This document shows, one piece after another, positions 1 through 11,609 of a DNA stretch of 23,141 nucleotides. A model generated the notes under the pieces. It did no database searches, was not told the origin of the DNA, and saw only the letters and a program-made list of their open reading frames with translations. Made by a program: the position numbers and the translations under genes. How positions within the stretch are numbered: position 1 is the first letter of the stretch; the number at the start of each line of letters is the position of its first letter. The stretch comes from Caldilinea sp. (GTDB lineage Bacteria > Chloroflexota > Anaerolineae > Caldilineales > Caldilineaceae). The DNA lies in the NCBI GenBank assembly GCA_025055055.1, contig JANWYX010000438.1, positions 1-23,141 of the forward strand, written 5' to 3'.

Positions 1-1475
<1,475 letters not shown>

Positions 1476-1484
1476 CGCATGCAT

Positions 1485-1669
1485 CCTGGAATCGATCGGA
1501 GAGGTTGAAACTGTTGCGAAGATAGCATACGCTGAGGGCGGCGTCGGCGAGATCGGTCGTTTGTCGAGTTGTTTGCGCGGCAAGGGCGCAACGGCGCCGT
1601 TCGCACCCGATAAAAGGGGTTGCGCAGTTGAAGGTGGCGCTAAACAGAGGAGATCGAGTCAACAGACGG
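1485..1669 (-). other. Intergenic gap between protease and PLD genes
   Basis: 185 bp without a gene. It contains a perfect 12-bp palindrome (AACGGCGCCGTT, 1590-1601) that could fold in RNA but has no T run after it on either strand. A TATGCTATC stretch about 50 bp before the PLD start is a possible -10 for that gene, without a convincing -35. Confidence 0.3.
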
Positions 1670-3532
1670 CTAACGCCGCAATGCGACATCCAGTTGATAA
1701 GGGTCGCCTGCGTCCGCCGGGAAAGTATAGCCGTCGACGATCAGGGGCTGATAGTCCTCATGCACCACGACCAGCGCATAGCTTGCACCCGGCGTCACCC
1801 TGGCGTTCAACTGATAGGCGCCCTTGCGCCCGCTGGTTCCTGTGGCATAAATTAAACCGGCGTCGAAACCGGTGTCAATCCATTCCTGTGCGCGAACGTC
1901 GGGTTTGAGCAACACGACCAGCGCGCCGACCACAGGCAGTCGGCTGTTGTTGATATCGCGCACGACGCCGACAACGCTGACGGTCCGACCGCTGCGCTCC
2001 GGGGTGCGCGCGGCGATCGTGAAGTCCCCGCGCTGCGCCAGCCGCTCGCCGATGTAGAGCTCCAGCGCATAGCGGCCCACGGGCAATCCATCTGGATGCG
2101 TCAGGCTCACCCAAGTTTTGCGCACATCGCTTGCGCTCCAGACGTCCTTTTCAGACAATACTTCGTCTCCCTCGTAGAGCCAGCGCGTGCGCCAGAGCAC
2201 GCCTTTGCGCATGTTTTCGACCGAGAAGATGGCGTACACGGTCTTGACGTCAACGAAAGAGTCGCCGGGCTGGACCGGCTCCAGATCGTCGGTGACGCCG
2301 GCGGCGAAGGTGATGACTCCAAACGAGGCGTCGGCGGCGCCGGTCGAGCGCGCGCCGACCGTAACCGAGGCAGCATGTAGCAAAACGCCATCGAGCAGCA
2401 TCTCCACAGTGTACACACCATCGGGCAGCCCCTCGGTGCTGTACAGATGCAGCCAGCTCGTCCCGCTGGCGCCTTCCTGCCAGGCGAAGGCGTCAGAATA
2501 GACTGTCTCTCCATCTAGCTTCCAGACATAGGAGAAACGCTGTCCGTTGCGAAAACCGTTGAACTCGAAGCTAACGTAAATGTCGGTGGAGCCGCTGGGA
2601 AAGACTGTGAGCGGCTGCGTCACCTTGCTCTGGCGGTTGACCGCAGCGCCGAATTCGACGGCGGCAATGGTGGCTTTTCGGCTGCTGGGCAGCGCAGCGC
2701 CCGGCGAGCTGGAGCCTGAGCGACCGCCCTGCCCTAGGACAGCGTTGTCATAAAAACGCAACGCAATGGAGGCAGGGCGCACCAGGCTGATCTTGCCGGC
2801 GACGTCGGCGCGCGAATAGCCGGAGGTAGGCACGCCGATAAAGTTTCCCGCGCTGTCGATGGCAAGACCGCCGGAGTTGCCCGGATTGACTTCGGCGTCG
2901 GTCTTGATCCACTCGAATTCGCCGTCGTTGTCCTCGTCTAAAAAGCCGGATACAACGCCTTCGGTGTAGGTGACGGTGACACCGCCCAGCCCCGGGTATC
3001 CGATCACGGCCAGACGGTCGCCGGGCAACAGGTCGTCGCTGTCCCCGCGCGGCACGGTCGTCAATCCGAGGCTGGCGGGCAACCCTGCGTTGTCATCATC
3101 GAGGTAGCCGACGATTTGCAGGAGGGCCAAATCATACCTGACATCGTAGGCCACCATGCGCGCTTTGTAGCGCAAGACCGGCGCGCTGCGAATGTCTTCG
3201 GTGATGACGCCGATGGCGGCGGTTCCTTCACTATTCACCCATGCGCCGGTCTCCGGGTCGGCCATCACATGGAAGTTGGTCAGGATAAAGCCCTTGTCAG
3301 GGTCGAGGACTGTGCCGCTGCCGGTGCGATCGATCTCGCCGACATCGTTCGGCGTGAGGACGAGCACGGTGGCGCGCAGGGCGCGATGCAATGCTTCGCG
3401 CTCAACGCCCAGCGCCGTCTCGGCTGAAAAAGCTGCGCCCGCCAGGCACAACGTCGCAGCCAGCAGCAGCAAGGCTCGCAACGGTGGATCGATCTGGAAC
3501 TTGTGCGCCGATCGAGCATGAGGCGATTGCAT
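1670..3532 (-). CDS. Secreted trypsin-like (S1C/HtrA-type) serine protease with Ig-like repeats
   Basis: 620 aa. The N terminus has basic residues and a hydrophobic segment LRALLLLAATLCLAGAAFSA, a signal peptide, so it acts outside the membrane. The trypsin-fold domain covers about 45-275, and the full triad is visible: H88 in TNFHVMAD, D134 in YDLALLQ and S220 in NPGNSGG. No PDZ domain follows, unlike DegP/HtrA. Instead there are two tandem Ig-like repeats of about 100 aa (around 290-390 and 400-500), each ending in the pattern 'GLPxGxYxxExxxxxxLxxxxxFTV/VTV', then a carboxypeptidase-regulatory-like beta domain (about 520-620; VGVVRDINNSRLPVVGALVV). The start is the ATG at 3532 with AGGAGGAG just upstream; a longer TTG start at 3550 would swallow that ribosome site. 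It lies 14 nt after the stop of the upstream membrane-protein gene, so it is co-transcribed. Likely an envelope protease; its target is unknown. Confidence 0.88.
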   Translation of the reverse strand: MQSPHARSAHKFQIDPPLRALLLLAATLCLAGAAFSAETALGVEREALHRALRATVLVLTPNDVGEIDRTGSGTVLDPDKGFILTNFHVMADPETGAWVNSEGTAAIGVITEDIRSAPVLRYKARMVAYDVRYDLALLQIVGYLDDDNAGLPASLGLTTVPRGDSDDLLPGDRLAVIGYPGLGGVTVTYTEGVVSGFLDEDNDGEFEWIKTDAEVNPGNSGGLAIDSAGNFIGVPTSGYSRADVAGKISLVRPASIALRFYDNAVLGQGGRSGSSSPGAALPSSRKATIAAVEFGAAVNRQSKVTQPLTVFPSGSTDIYVSFEFNGFRNGQRFSYVWKLDGETVYSDAFAWQEGASGTSWLHLYSTEGLPDGVYTVEMLLDGVLLHAASVTVGARSTGAADASFGVITFAAGVTDDLEPVQPGDSFVDVKTVYAIFSVENMRKGVLWRTRWLYEGDEVLSEKDVWSASDVRKTWVSLTHPDGLPVGRYALELYIGERLAQRGDFTIAARTPERSGRTVSVVGVVRDINNSRLPVVGALVVLLKPDVRAQEWIDTGFDAGLIYATGTSGRKGAYQLNARVTPGASYALVVVHEDYQPLIVDGYTFPADAGDPYQLDVALRR

Positions 3533-3546
3533 CGTCCATCTCCTCC

Positions 3547-4233
3547 TCAAGGGCGGGCGACACCCTCAAAGCCTCTAACCGCTTCAGGCGCGCTTCCAGT
3601 ATCATCTGGCGTTCGCAGGCGGATACTATTCCTCACCACGGCGAAGGAGTGGGCGGCGGACTCCCAGAGGGTGGCGTCGGCGCGCAATGAAATCACATAC
3701 ACCCATCCGTCGTCGACGAACTGAATGTCCTGCGCCTCTACCACTACCGGCAGGTCGATTGCGCCGAGTTCGCTCATGGGGTCGGCGACGAATCCATAGG
3801 TGGTGACAATGGCCGGCGCGCCGTCGAACACCTGCATGGCGACGGATTCCAGCTCGCGGTAAGCCGTCAGCTCGGAGGCAAGCTGCAGGCTGCGCTCGAA
3901 GCGCGCCTGCTCCAATGTCTCCCCCTCGCGCAAGAGGCGGCTGCTGACCTCGACGCGCGTGGCGTAAGCGCTGGAGCCGGCGAGAAGAACTGCGGTGAAA
4001 CCGGAGTCGTCTTGTTCGCGCAGCACCCAACGATCCGGATAGGCGATGCGCATCCTGCCATCGTTGAGCGTTGCGTATTGCGCAGCGTTGTAAACCTGAT
4101 TGCGCACCCCTAGCGCAAGGATGAGCGCAAATAGCACGGTCGTCGCCACGGCGAGGTCGTTGCGCACCGGCTCCCCCGGCGAAGGGGGTGCGTTGGTAGG
4201 ACTAGGTTTGATCAGACGATCAACCCAAAGCAT
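3547..4233 (-). CDS. Single-TM membrane-anchored protein with PsbP/DcrB-like outer domain
   Basis: 228 aa with no firm family assignment. A short proline-rich cytoplasmic start is followed by one membrane segment (LAVATTVLFALILALGV, about 27-43). The extracytoplasmic part has the layout of PsbP/DcrB-like folds: 'RIAYPDRWVLRE' near the start, an alternating strand pattern, and a final 'GWVYVISLRADATLWE...FAVVRNSIRL' segment. That resemblance is by eye only. The ATG at 4233 has GGAGAG at a good distance; a GTG at 4248 is possible but lacks a site. The start codon overlaps the TAG (4238-4240) of the upstream gene's region, so translation is probably coupled. The position between a PrsW-like protein and a secreted protease suggests a partner or sensor in the same envelope process (inference). 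Confidence 0.75.
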   Translation of the reverse strand: MLWVDRLIKPSPTNAPPSPGEPVRNDLAVATTVLFALILALGVRNQVYNAAQYATLNDGRMRIAYPDRWVLREQDDSGFTAVLLAGSSAYATRVEVSSRLLREGETLEQARFERSLQLASELTAYRELESVAMQVFDGAPAIVTTYGFVADPMSELGAIDLPVVVEAQDIQFVDDGWVYVISLRADATLWESAAHSFAVVRNSIRLRTPDDTGSAPEAVRGFEGVARP

Positions 4234-4237
4234 GAGA

Positions 4238-5188
4238 CTACTCTCCACGATCCGACGCTATTTCTACAGGTTTTGGCTCCCAGCGGTCGCCGGTGGCAGC
4301 GAGTTGCGCCACGCGCGCCGTCTCCTCGTTGGCGCGACGCACCAGCCAGCTTACTGCGCCCATGATGAGCAATGTAAGAAAAAGTCCCAGAAGCAGATGA
4401 CGCCAGAATTCGGCGCGCAGACCGGTTGATGCGGTCTGTTCGATCAGGAAAAAATAGAGGCCAAGCAACGCAGCCGAGAGCACGACGCCCGCAGGTAGAT
4501 AGAAGACCGACGTCTTTTCAAAGCGCGCCTGTCCGATGAAATAACCGAGCATGCCGGCGACGCCGGCGTAGCCCAGTGCGTTCACCACGATGCGAATCGA
4601 GCCGACGTCCAGATCGACCCCGCCATACCGGACGACATAGACAAAATTGTGTACGGTTGCGACGCCTAGCCCGGCCGCCACGGCGTAAATGACGCCATCC
4701 AGGCGCTCATCGAACTCCGGGTTGTTGAAGGCCACAATGCGCACGGCAGCGTAGACGATCGCCATGCTCGCCATGCCGGTCACCAGAACGCCTCCCAACA
4801 GATGCGACCACCAGTAGACGCGCAGCCAGCCCTCCATCGCAAAAAGGACACCGAAAAGGGGCTGATAGAGGGCAGCCATCAGCAGTAGGCCCGTCAGATA
4901 GACGCCAAGCACCAGCTGTTTCGGCTCCGGCTCCGCGCGGTCCATCCGATAGAAAACCGCCAACCACAGCAAAGCAGGAACCACTGCCATGACCAGGCTG
5001 ACCAGCAGCAAGCCGGTTTCATCGAGTGCAGCGCCGATGGCGGAGAGCAGATGAAAAATCGCCACAAAGATGAGCAGCCCCATCAATTCATATGAGATAG
5101 AACGGAGAAAGGTGCGTTGCACCCTCGCGCCCTTGCCGATTGTCCCACCTGTAGGGGGCCCGTCTGCACGAAAAGGATGAGATTGCAC
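4238..5188 (-). CDS. PrsW-like polytopic membrane protein, catalytic residues apparently lost
   Basis: 316 aa with about eight hydrophobic segments. The architecture matches PrsW-type glutamic intramembrane proteases (which cleave anti-sigma factors). There is a second membrane helix ending in P-x(4)-W then 'YRMDRAEPEPK' (80-90), a 'DGVIYAVAAGLGVATVHNFVY' block (164-184) and a 'NALGYAGVAGMLGYFIG' block (203-219). In active family members the region before the DG block carries EExxK; here it reads GMASMAIVYAAVR. The Glu of the 'EN.xY' motif is His180, and the His that usually opens the third block is Asn203. So the fold looks kept and the active site lost. The start is GTG at 5188 with AAGGAGAG upstream at proper spacing; a GTG at residue 23 is the alternative. 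First gene of the minus-strand envelope operon, divergent from rnd. Confidence 0.75.
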   Translation of the reverse strand: MQSHPFRADGPPTGGTIGKGARVQRTFLRSISYELMGLLIFVAIFHLLSAIGAALDETGLLLVSLVMAVVPALLWLAVFYRMDRAEPEPKQLVLGVYLTGLLLMAALYQPLFGVLFAMEGWLRVYWWSHLLGGVLVTGMASMAIVYAAVRIVAFNNPEFDERLDGVIYAVAAGLGVATVHNFVYVVRYGGVDLDVGSIRIVVNALGYAGVAGMLGYFIGQARFEKTSVFYLPAGVVLSAALLGLYFFLIEQTASTGLRAEFWRHLLLGLFLTLLIMGAVSWLVRRANEETARVAQLAATGDRWEPKPVEIASDRGE

Positions 5189-5305
5189 AGGGTCTCTCCT
5201 TGCGTCAACGCGCTGTTTGCAGGATGGATAGCAGAATCACGACCACTTCGTTTGACAGGCTGTAGGAGGCGCAGTAAGATGACTTGCGCTCTGTCGAGGA
5301 GCAGA

Positions 5306-5333
5306 TTGAACGCCTCCTCTTTGGGGATACTAT
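5306..5333 (+). promoter_or_regulatory. Candidate promoter for rnd, leaderless spacing
   Basis: TTGAAC (5306-5311), 16-bp spacer, TACTAT (5328-5333), then 8 nt to the ATG at 5342. This would put the transcript start at or next to the ATG. The prediction competes with an upstream start at 5279 that has AGGAGG 9 nt before it. Confidence 0.4.
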
Positions 5334-5341
5334 ACGCTCGA

Positions 5342-6529
5342 ATGTCTGACAATTCAAAACCGATTCAACCGCTTATCTACACTGCAAACTCGCTGCGTCG
5401 CTTGGTCGAACACCTGCGCACCCAACCGCGCTTTGCGCTCGATACGGAAAGCAACAGCCTCTACAGCTATCAGGGCAAGGTCTGTCTGATTCAAATTTCA
5501 ACCTATGCGGCGAGCCATGAAGAAATCCTCGATTTTCTGGTCGATCCCTTGCGGTTAAGCGATCTGTCGCCGCTGGGTGAGCTGTTCGCCGATCCTTCGA
5601 TCGAAGTTGTGATGCATGCAGCCGACAACGACATCCTGATGTTGTATCGCAGTTATGGGTTCAGGTTCGGCCGCGTCTTTGACACGCAGCTGGCGGCGCG
5701 CATCCTAGGATGGAAGCGGGTGGGGCTGGCGGCGATCCTAGAAAAACATTTCGGCATCGTGAGCAACAAGCGCATGCAGCGCACCGACTGGGGGAAACGC
5801 CCGCTGACGCCGGAACAGATCGCCTACGCCCAGATGGACACTCACTATCTGTTGCCCTTGCGCGACCGATTGGCGGAGGAGCTTCAACGCAGAGGACGGT
5901 GGGAGGAAGCGTTAGACACCTTTGCGACGCTGACCGACAGCGACCCGGCTGCGCGCATGCGCGAGGAGCGCTCATTTTGGCAGATGCGCGCCGTGCGCGA
6001 CGTTTCTCCGGAGCATCTGGGCGTGCTCGAAGCGCTGTGGCGCTGGCGCGAGCAGAAGGCGCGCACACTGGATCGTCCGCCTTTTAAGATTGTCAACGAC
6101 GCCACGCTGGTGGAGCTGGCCAAGTCGCAACCGTTCACCCTCGATGCGCTGGAGGAAATATCGGGGCTGTCCGCTCTACAGGTCAAACGCTATGGCGAGG
6201 AGCTGCTTCAGGCCATTCGAGCCGGTCAGCAGCAGCCGGCGCCGACGCCTCCGGAAGACGAGGGGCGGCCGGAACCGATGCTCGACAAGGCTGTGCAGGC
6301 GCGCTACGACGCCCTGCGCCGCTGGCGCACTGAACTGGCCCAACAGCGCGGCGTCGACGCCGATATTGTGCTTCCCAATAGTGCGCTTTTGGCCATTGCG
6401 ACCCTCAACCCCGTCACGCTGGATGCCCTGGCGACGCTTCCAGATCTGACTCCCTGGAAAGTGGCCAACTACGGCCCTCAACTTCTCGCCGTGCTCGCAG
6501 ACGTCGCCGCGCCCCAACTTGCCTCCTAG
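5342..6529 (+). CDS. rnd: Ribonuclease D with two HRDC domains
   Basis: 395 aa, a 3'-5' exoribonuclease expected to trim tRNA and other structured RNA ends in the cytoplasm. DEDDy motifs are complete: D34/E36 in FALDTES, D97 in MHAADNDIL, and Y162/D166 in YAQMDTHYL. The first HRDC domain is at about 225-292 (LEALWRWREQKARTLDRPP). A second follows a proline-rich linker at about 320-386 (YDALRRWRTELAQQRGVDAD ... LPDLTPWKVANYG), as in E. coli RNase D, whose length (375 aa) is close. I chose the ATG at 5342 because the conserved domain begins right after it. An in-frame ATG at 5279 with AGGAGG at 9 nt would add a 21-residue basic leader and cannot be excluded. Transcribed divergently from the PrsW-like gene; likely monocistronic. 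Confidence 0.95.
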   Translation: MSDNSKPIQPLIYTANSLRRLVEHLRTQPRFALDTESNSLYSYQGKVCLIQISTYAASHEEILDFLVDPLRLSDLSPLGELFADPSIEVVMHAADNDILMLYRSYGFRFGRVFDTQLAARILGWKRVGLAAILEKHFGIVSNKRMQRTDWGKRPLTPEQIAYAQMDTHYLLPLRDRLAEELQRRGRWEEALDTFATLTDSDPAARMREERSFWQMRAVRDVSPEHLGVLEALWRWREQKARTLDRPPFKIVNDATLVELAKSQPFTLDALEEISGLSALQVKRYGEELLQAIRAGQQQPAPTPPEDEGRPEPMLDKAVQARYDALRRWRTELAQQRGVDADIVLPNSALLAIATLNPVTLDALATLPDLTPWKVANYGPQLLAVLADVAAPQLAS

Positions 6530-6548
6530 CGAGGCTGCCCTAGCTTTT
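6521..6548 (+). terminator. rnd: Weak hairpin at the rnd stop codon
   Basis: GCCTC (6521-6525) and GAGGC (6531-6535) flank a 5-nt loop that contains the TAG stop. A short T run (CTTTT) follows after about 8 nt. The stem is only 5 bp, so this is a weak candidate. Confidence 0.3.
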
Positions 6549-6553
6549 CCTGC

Positions 6554-6730
6554 TCAGGCCAACTGCATCGTTTCCTCCGCCGTCTCCGTGAAGGTGACGT
6601 CCGCCTTTGCTGGCGTATGGAGGGGCTGATGGAACCGGCTGCCGACTAACCCAAGCTCGTGCAATACCGTGGCTTTAGTGGCGAAGCCGGGCGCCACCGC
6701 ACCGTCTTCTGCGCGCCTAGCCCGATCGCT
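6554..6730 (-). pseudogene. Coding remnant, C-terminal end of an unrecognised protein
   Basis: A minus-strand frame open for 58 codons between an in-frame TAA (6731-6733) and a TGA (6554-6556). It has a protein-like composition (APGFATKATVLHELGLVGSR, then ADVTFTETAEETMQLA) and codon use like the neighbouring genes. There is no good start codon and no ribosome site, so I read it as the tail of a decayed gene. The family is not recognised. Confidence 0.35.
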
Positions 6731-6794
6731 TTAAATATATCCGACTCGAGCAGCCACAAAGAAGGATTTTTCGAGATTGACAGGAGATTCATCC

Positions 6795-7078
6795 CTATGT
6801 AGGATCATCTCCAATTTGATGCAGAATCAAGTCGATCATCTCGCCGGTGTCCTTGTGGCACATCCTATCGGGGGCGAAACCCGCCAATCGGCGCTGATTT
6901 CCAGGGGCGGCATTTCATCTTCCAAGAAGTTCTGAAGCATCCCAAAGATTGCGGCGAACATTCCACATAAATCCGGATGACGAAAGAGATTCAACGCAAA
7001 GGCGCAGGACTGCAAAGCAAAGGGGTGCTTTGTGAACCCGGCGGAATGTTCATCGTTATCAGTTTCGTCAAGAAACGT
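6795..7078 (-). pseudogene. Frameshifted remnant of an unrecognised protein
   Basis: Two overlapping minus-strand frames join into one plausible protein. The upstream frame reads 'FTKHPFALQSCAFALNLFRH', 'PDLCGMFAAIFGMLQNFLED', 'EMPPLEISADWRVS' and then hits TGA at 6836-6838. The other frame continues as 'FAPDRMCHKDTGEMIDLILH' + 'QIGDDPT' to a TAG at 6795-6797. One extra base in the G run of CGGG (near the CGGGTTTCGCCCCC stretch, about 6870-6880) explains the break. The upstream end meets another in-frame TAG at about 7080 without a start codon, so the 5' end is also damaged. I do not recognise the family. Sequencing error is the alternative for the internal shift but not for the missing start. 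Confidence 0.5.
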
Positions 7079-7106
7079 CTATTCCGACAATTCGCCTACA
7101 CAATTT

Positions 7107-7134
7107 AGGAGGGATTCGATATCCAGGAGGGATT
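7107..7134 (+). repeat. Tandem Shine-Dalgarno-like direct repeat
   Basis: AGGAGGGATT occurs at 7107-7116 and again at 7125-7134, 18 bp apart. The second copy sits 6 nt before the ATG at 7137. The first copy has no start codon at useful spacing. A short GGAT/ATCC inversion lies between them. Confidence 0.55.
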
Positions 7135-7136
7135 TT

Positions 7137-7343
7137 ATGATGTCACCGTATGAAGGAGAACGCATCTTCGAGGCGGAAATGGTGCGACTCCACCTATGCG
7201 ATCGCAGCCTCTACGCACATGCCGAAGGGCCCCCTGCCACCTCTCGTTCGGCGTTTTCGATCCGTGAATGGCTGAAGGAACGCCTCGTCTCTTTGCCTAT
7301 CGTGAAGAAAGTGCAACCTTCGCCTATTTCAGACGAACTTTAA
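7137..7343 (+). CDS. Small hypothetical protein (68 aa)
   Basis: Small protein starting MMSPYEGERIFEAEMVRLHL and ending in a basic-hydrophobic stretch (REWLKERLVSLPIVKKVQ). It has one of the best ribosome sites in the window, AGGAGG with a 6-nt spacer. No family is recognised. The opening, a short 'Y-E-x-x-R-I-x-x-A-E' helix, resembles the small helical proteins common in Chloroflexota, but this is only a visual impression. It stands alone in a decayed region, and the frame also extends upstream to 7032 without a ribosome site. It may be a real small gene or part of the debris. Confidence 0.4.
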   Translation: MMSPYEGERIFEAEMVRLHLCDRSLYAHAEGPPATSRSAFSIREWLKERLVSLPIVKKVQPSPISDEL

Positions 7344-7509
7344 CCACTGCATCAGTTGTCAGGCGCAATTTAGGCATTGACGCGCTTGCAACAAAATATT
7401 CCGACAATCGCTCTAGGTGGATCGGTATGTCACGCCGGAGGCGATGCTCTAGGTAAGCAGACATGCGACATTGCGCCTACGAGATGACCGGATGTATTTG
7501 TTGGTTTGA
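7344..7509. other. Non-coding stretch before rsmA 3' end
   Basis: About 165 bp with no supported gene. It holds a second copy of the phrase TTCCGACAAT (about 7399-7408; first copy about 7082-7091) and two copies of CCTAGAGC read on the minus strand. No terminator with a T run was found downstream of rsmA. Confidence 0.3.
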
Positions 7510-8394
<885 letters not shown>

Positions 8395-8472
8395 TGAGAT
8401 CTCCCTGTAGAAGGTCGATCATGCAAAGTGCACAAAGAAGTGGAGACATTGACAACCCTGCAGCCGGCCTCG

Positions 8473-10272
<1,800 letters not shown>

Positions 10273-10279
10273 ACGGTGG

Positions 10280-10285
10280 ATTATA
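10280..10285 (-). promoter_or_regulatory. lepA: lepA -10 box (TATAAT), leaderless arrangement
   Basis: A perfect TATAAT on the minus strand ends 7 nt before the lepA ATG (10272), so transcription should start at the A of the ATG. No clear -35 lies at 17 bp; TTGCAC is found about 20 bp upstream. The absence of any ribosome site fits a leaderless mRNA. Confidence 0.55.
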
Positions 10286-10372
10286 CCGCAGAAGGCGGTT
10301 TGCGGGTGCAAACAGGGGCAAAGGAAATCAAAGAGAGGAGCCCAGGAAATGGCGGGCAACCGGTAATCAAAC

Positions 10373-10424
10373 AATTTCGACCCTCTTATCGAAATTTTTA
10401 ACAAAAAATCATCGAAAATTCGAT
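10373..10424. promoter_or_regulatory. Candidate LacI-family operators
   Basis: Two inverted repeats share the half-site TCGAAA. The first is AATTTCGA (10373-10380) with TCGAAATT (10389-10396) across an 8-nt spacer. The second is ATCGAA-AA-TTCGAT (10411-10424), a near-perfect 14-bp palindrome that abuts and shares its last base with the -35 box. This position suits repression of the lacI-sugar operon by its own first gene; it could also touch divergent lepA expression. Confidence 0.5.
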
Positions 10425-10452
10425 TGACAACAATAAAAATTGATGATATAGT
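10424..10452 (+). promoter_or_regulatory. Strong sigma-70-type promoter of the sugar operon
   Basis: TTGACA (10424-10429), exactly 17 bp, TATAGT (10447-10452). It lies 56 bp before the LacI start and is the best promoter match in the window. Confidence 0.75.
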
Positions 10453-10508
10453 GATGACCGTATATTGACCTTCGTCTTTTTCTTCCCGCAAAACAAGGAA
10501 ATCATTCC

Positions 10509-11555
10509 ATGAGCGCATCCGAACGGGCATCGCGAGCAACAATTCGCGATGTAGCAGAGGAGGCAGGAGTTTCGATCTCCACCGTTTCTCTTGCTTTCCA
10601 GTCCCCTGAAAAGGTTGCTGCCGTAACTCGGGAGCGAATTGCAGAAGCAGCTGCCAGATTAGGGTATGTGCCGCGTCTTCGGATGGGGAACGGTGCTCGG
10701 TCGAAACTTTTTGCTCTGATCATGGAAGAGCTATCGCTGTCGGCATTTCCTGAGACGGTGTATGGCGCCATTATTCGCATGATCGAGGCACAGGCGCGCC
10801 AACATGGGTTGGGGATGCTTTTCGCCACCGTGCAGAATGGCGAGCTTCCCCGGTCGGTTCGCGAACAACAACCTCAAGGCGTGATTATTCTGGGGGGATG
10901 TCCAGAGAATGACGCTCTTGCTGTGAAATTGTTTGAACAGAACATTCCCCTTGTGCTTGTCGACACCTATATTCCAGGGCTGCCCGTGAACGCCGTCGTT
11001 CCGGATAACGAGTGGGGTGCATATTGTGCTTACAAACATCTGGTCGAGTTAGGGCATCGGCGAATTGCTTTAATTGAAGGCCCACCCAAATATAGAACTC
11101 TCGTCGATCGCCGATGGGGTGCATTGCGGGCGGCGGAGGAATTAGGCGTCCCGATCCCTCCAGAGTATCGGCAACCTTCGATATCAAGCGGTTTCCCCCA
11201 AAAGGGATATCGCGAGATGAAAGAATTATTGAAATTATCTCCGCTTCCTACAGCGGTGTTTGCGGTAAGCGATCGAGCCGCCCTCGGTGCTTTAGAGGCA
11301 ATCAAAGAAGCGGGTCTTCAAGTGCCTGAAGATATTGCCTTGATCGGTTTTGACGATCAAACGAGCGCGGAGTTTGCCGTGCCTCCGCTGACATCAATCC
11401 ACTATCCTCGCGAGGAGATGGGACTGATTGCGTTTGAAATGTTGAGGTCGCAAATGGAAGGAGAGGCGACCACACCGGTGCGTTCGTTGATTCCCTGCGA
11501 GTTGGTCATCAGAGCCTCAACACAGGGGGTCGGAAACCGATTGTCAGATTCTTAA
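10509..11555 (+). CDS. LacI-family transcriptional regulator
   Basis: 348 aa. The N-terminal helix-turn-helix is unmistakable (TIRDVAEEAGVSISTVSLAF, about 11-30) with the hinge-helix region following (RIAEAAARLGYVP). The rest is a periplasmic-binding-protein-like sugar-sensing domain (GVIILGG; VVPDNEWGAYCAYKHLVELG; FAVSDRAALGALEAIKEAGL; IGFDDQTSAEFAVPPLTSIH). ATG 10509 has AAGGA at about 9 nt. As the first gene of an operon with a binding protein, two permeases and a GH116 glycosidase, it most likely represses this operon until a glycoside or its sugar binds (inference from family and context). Operator candidates overlap its promoter. A ligand cannot be named. Confidence 0.93.
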   Translation: MSASERASRATIRDVAEEAGVSISTVSLAFQSPEKVAAVTRERIAEAAARLGYVPRLRMGNGARSKLFALIMEELSLSAFPETVYGAIIRMIEAQARQHGLGMLFATVQNGELPRSVREQQPQGVIILGGCPENDALAVKLFEQNIPLVLVDTYIPGLPVNAVVPDNEWGAYCAYKHLVELGHRRIALIEGPPKYRTLVDRRWGALRAAEELGVPIPPEYRQPSISSGFPQKGYREMKELLKLSPLPTAVFAVSDRAALGALEAIKEAGLQVPEDIALIGFDDQTSAEFAVPPLTSIHYPREEMGLIAFEMLRSQMEGEATTPVRSLIPCELVIRASTQGVGNRLSDS

Positions 11556-11609
11556 TACGTTTTGCGTTTCCTCACGTTTTTCAAAGTCTTTTCAAAGGAG
11601 GATATCACC

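Noticed and set aside
1581..1608. GC-rich palindrome as terminator of the protease gene
   Set aside because: It can fold, but no T run follows on the minus strand and the flanking bases do not extend the stem.
5117..5341. 75-codon upstream extension of the ribonuclease D frame
   Set aside because: The extension runs through the divergent promoter region, overlaps the PrsW-like start and has no resemblance to RNase D; only the part from 5279 is a serious alternative.
6530..7509. Mobile element as the cause of the decayed region
   Set aside because: No transposase-like frame, terminal inverted repeat or target duplication was seen; only short repeated phrases such as TTCCGACAAT.
10273..10542. 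90-codon upstream extension of lepA
   Set aside because: It overlaps the divergent promoter, the operators and the start of lacI, while LepA proteins begin at the MNLDHIRNFS position.
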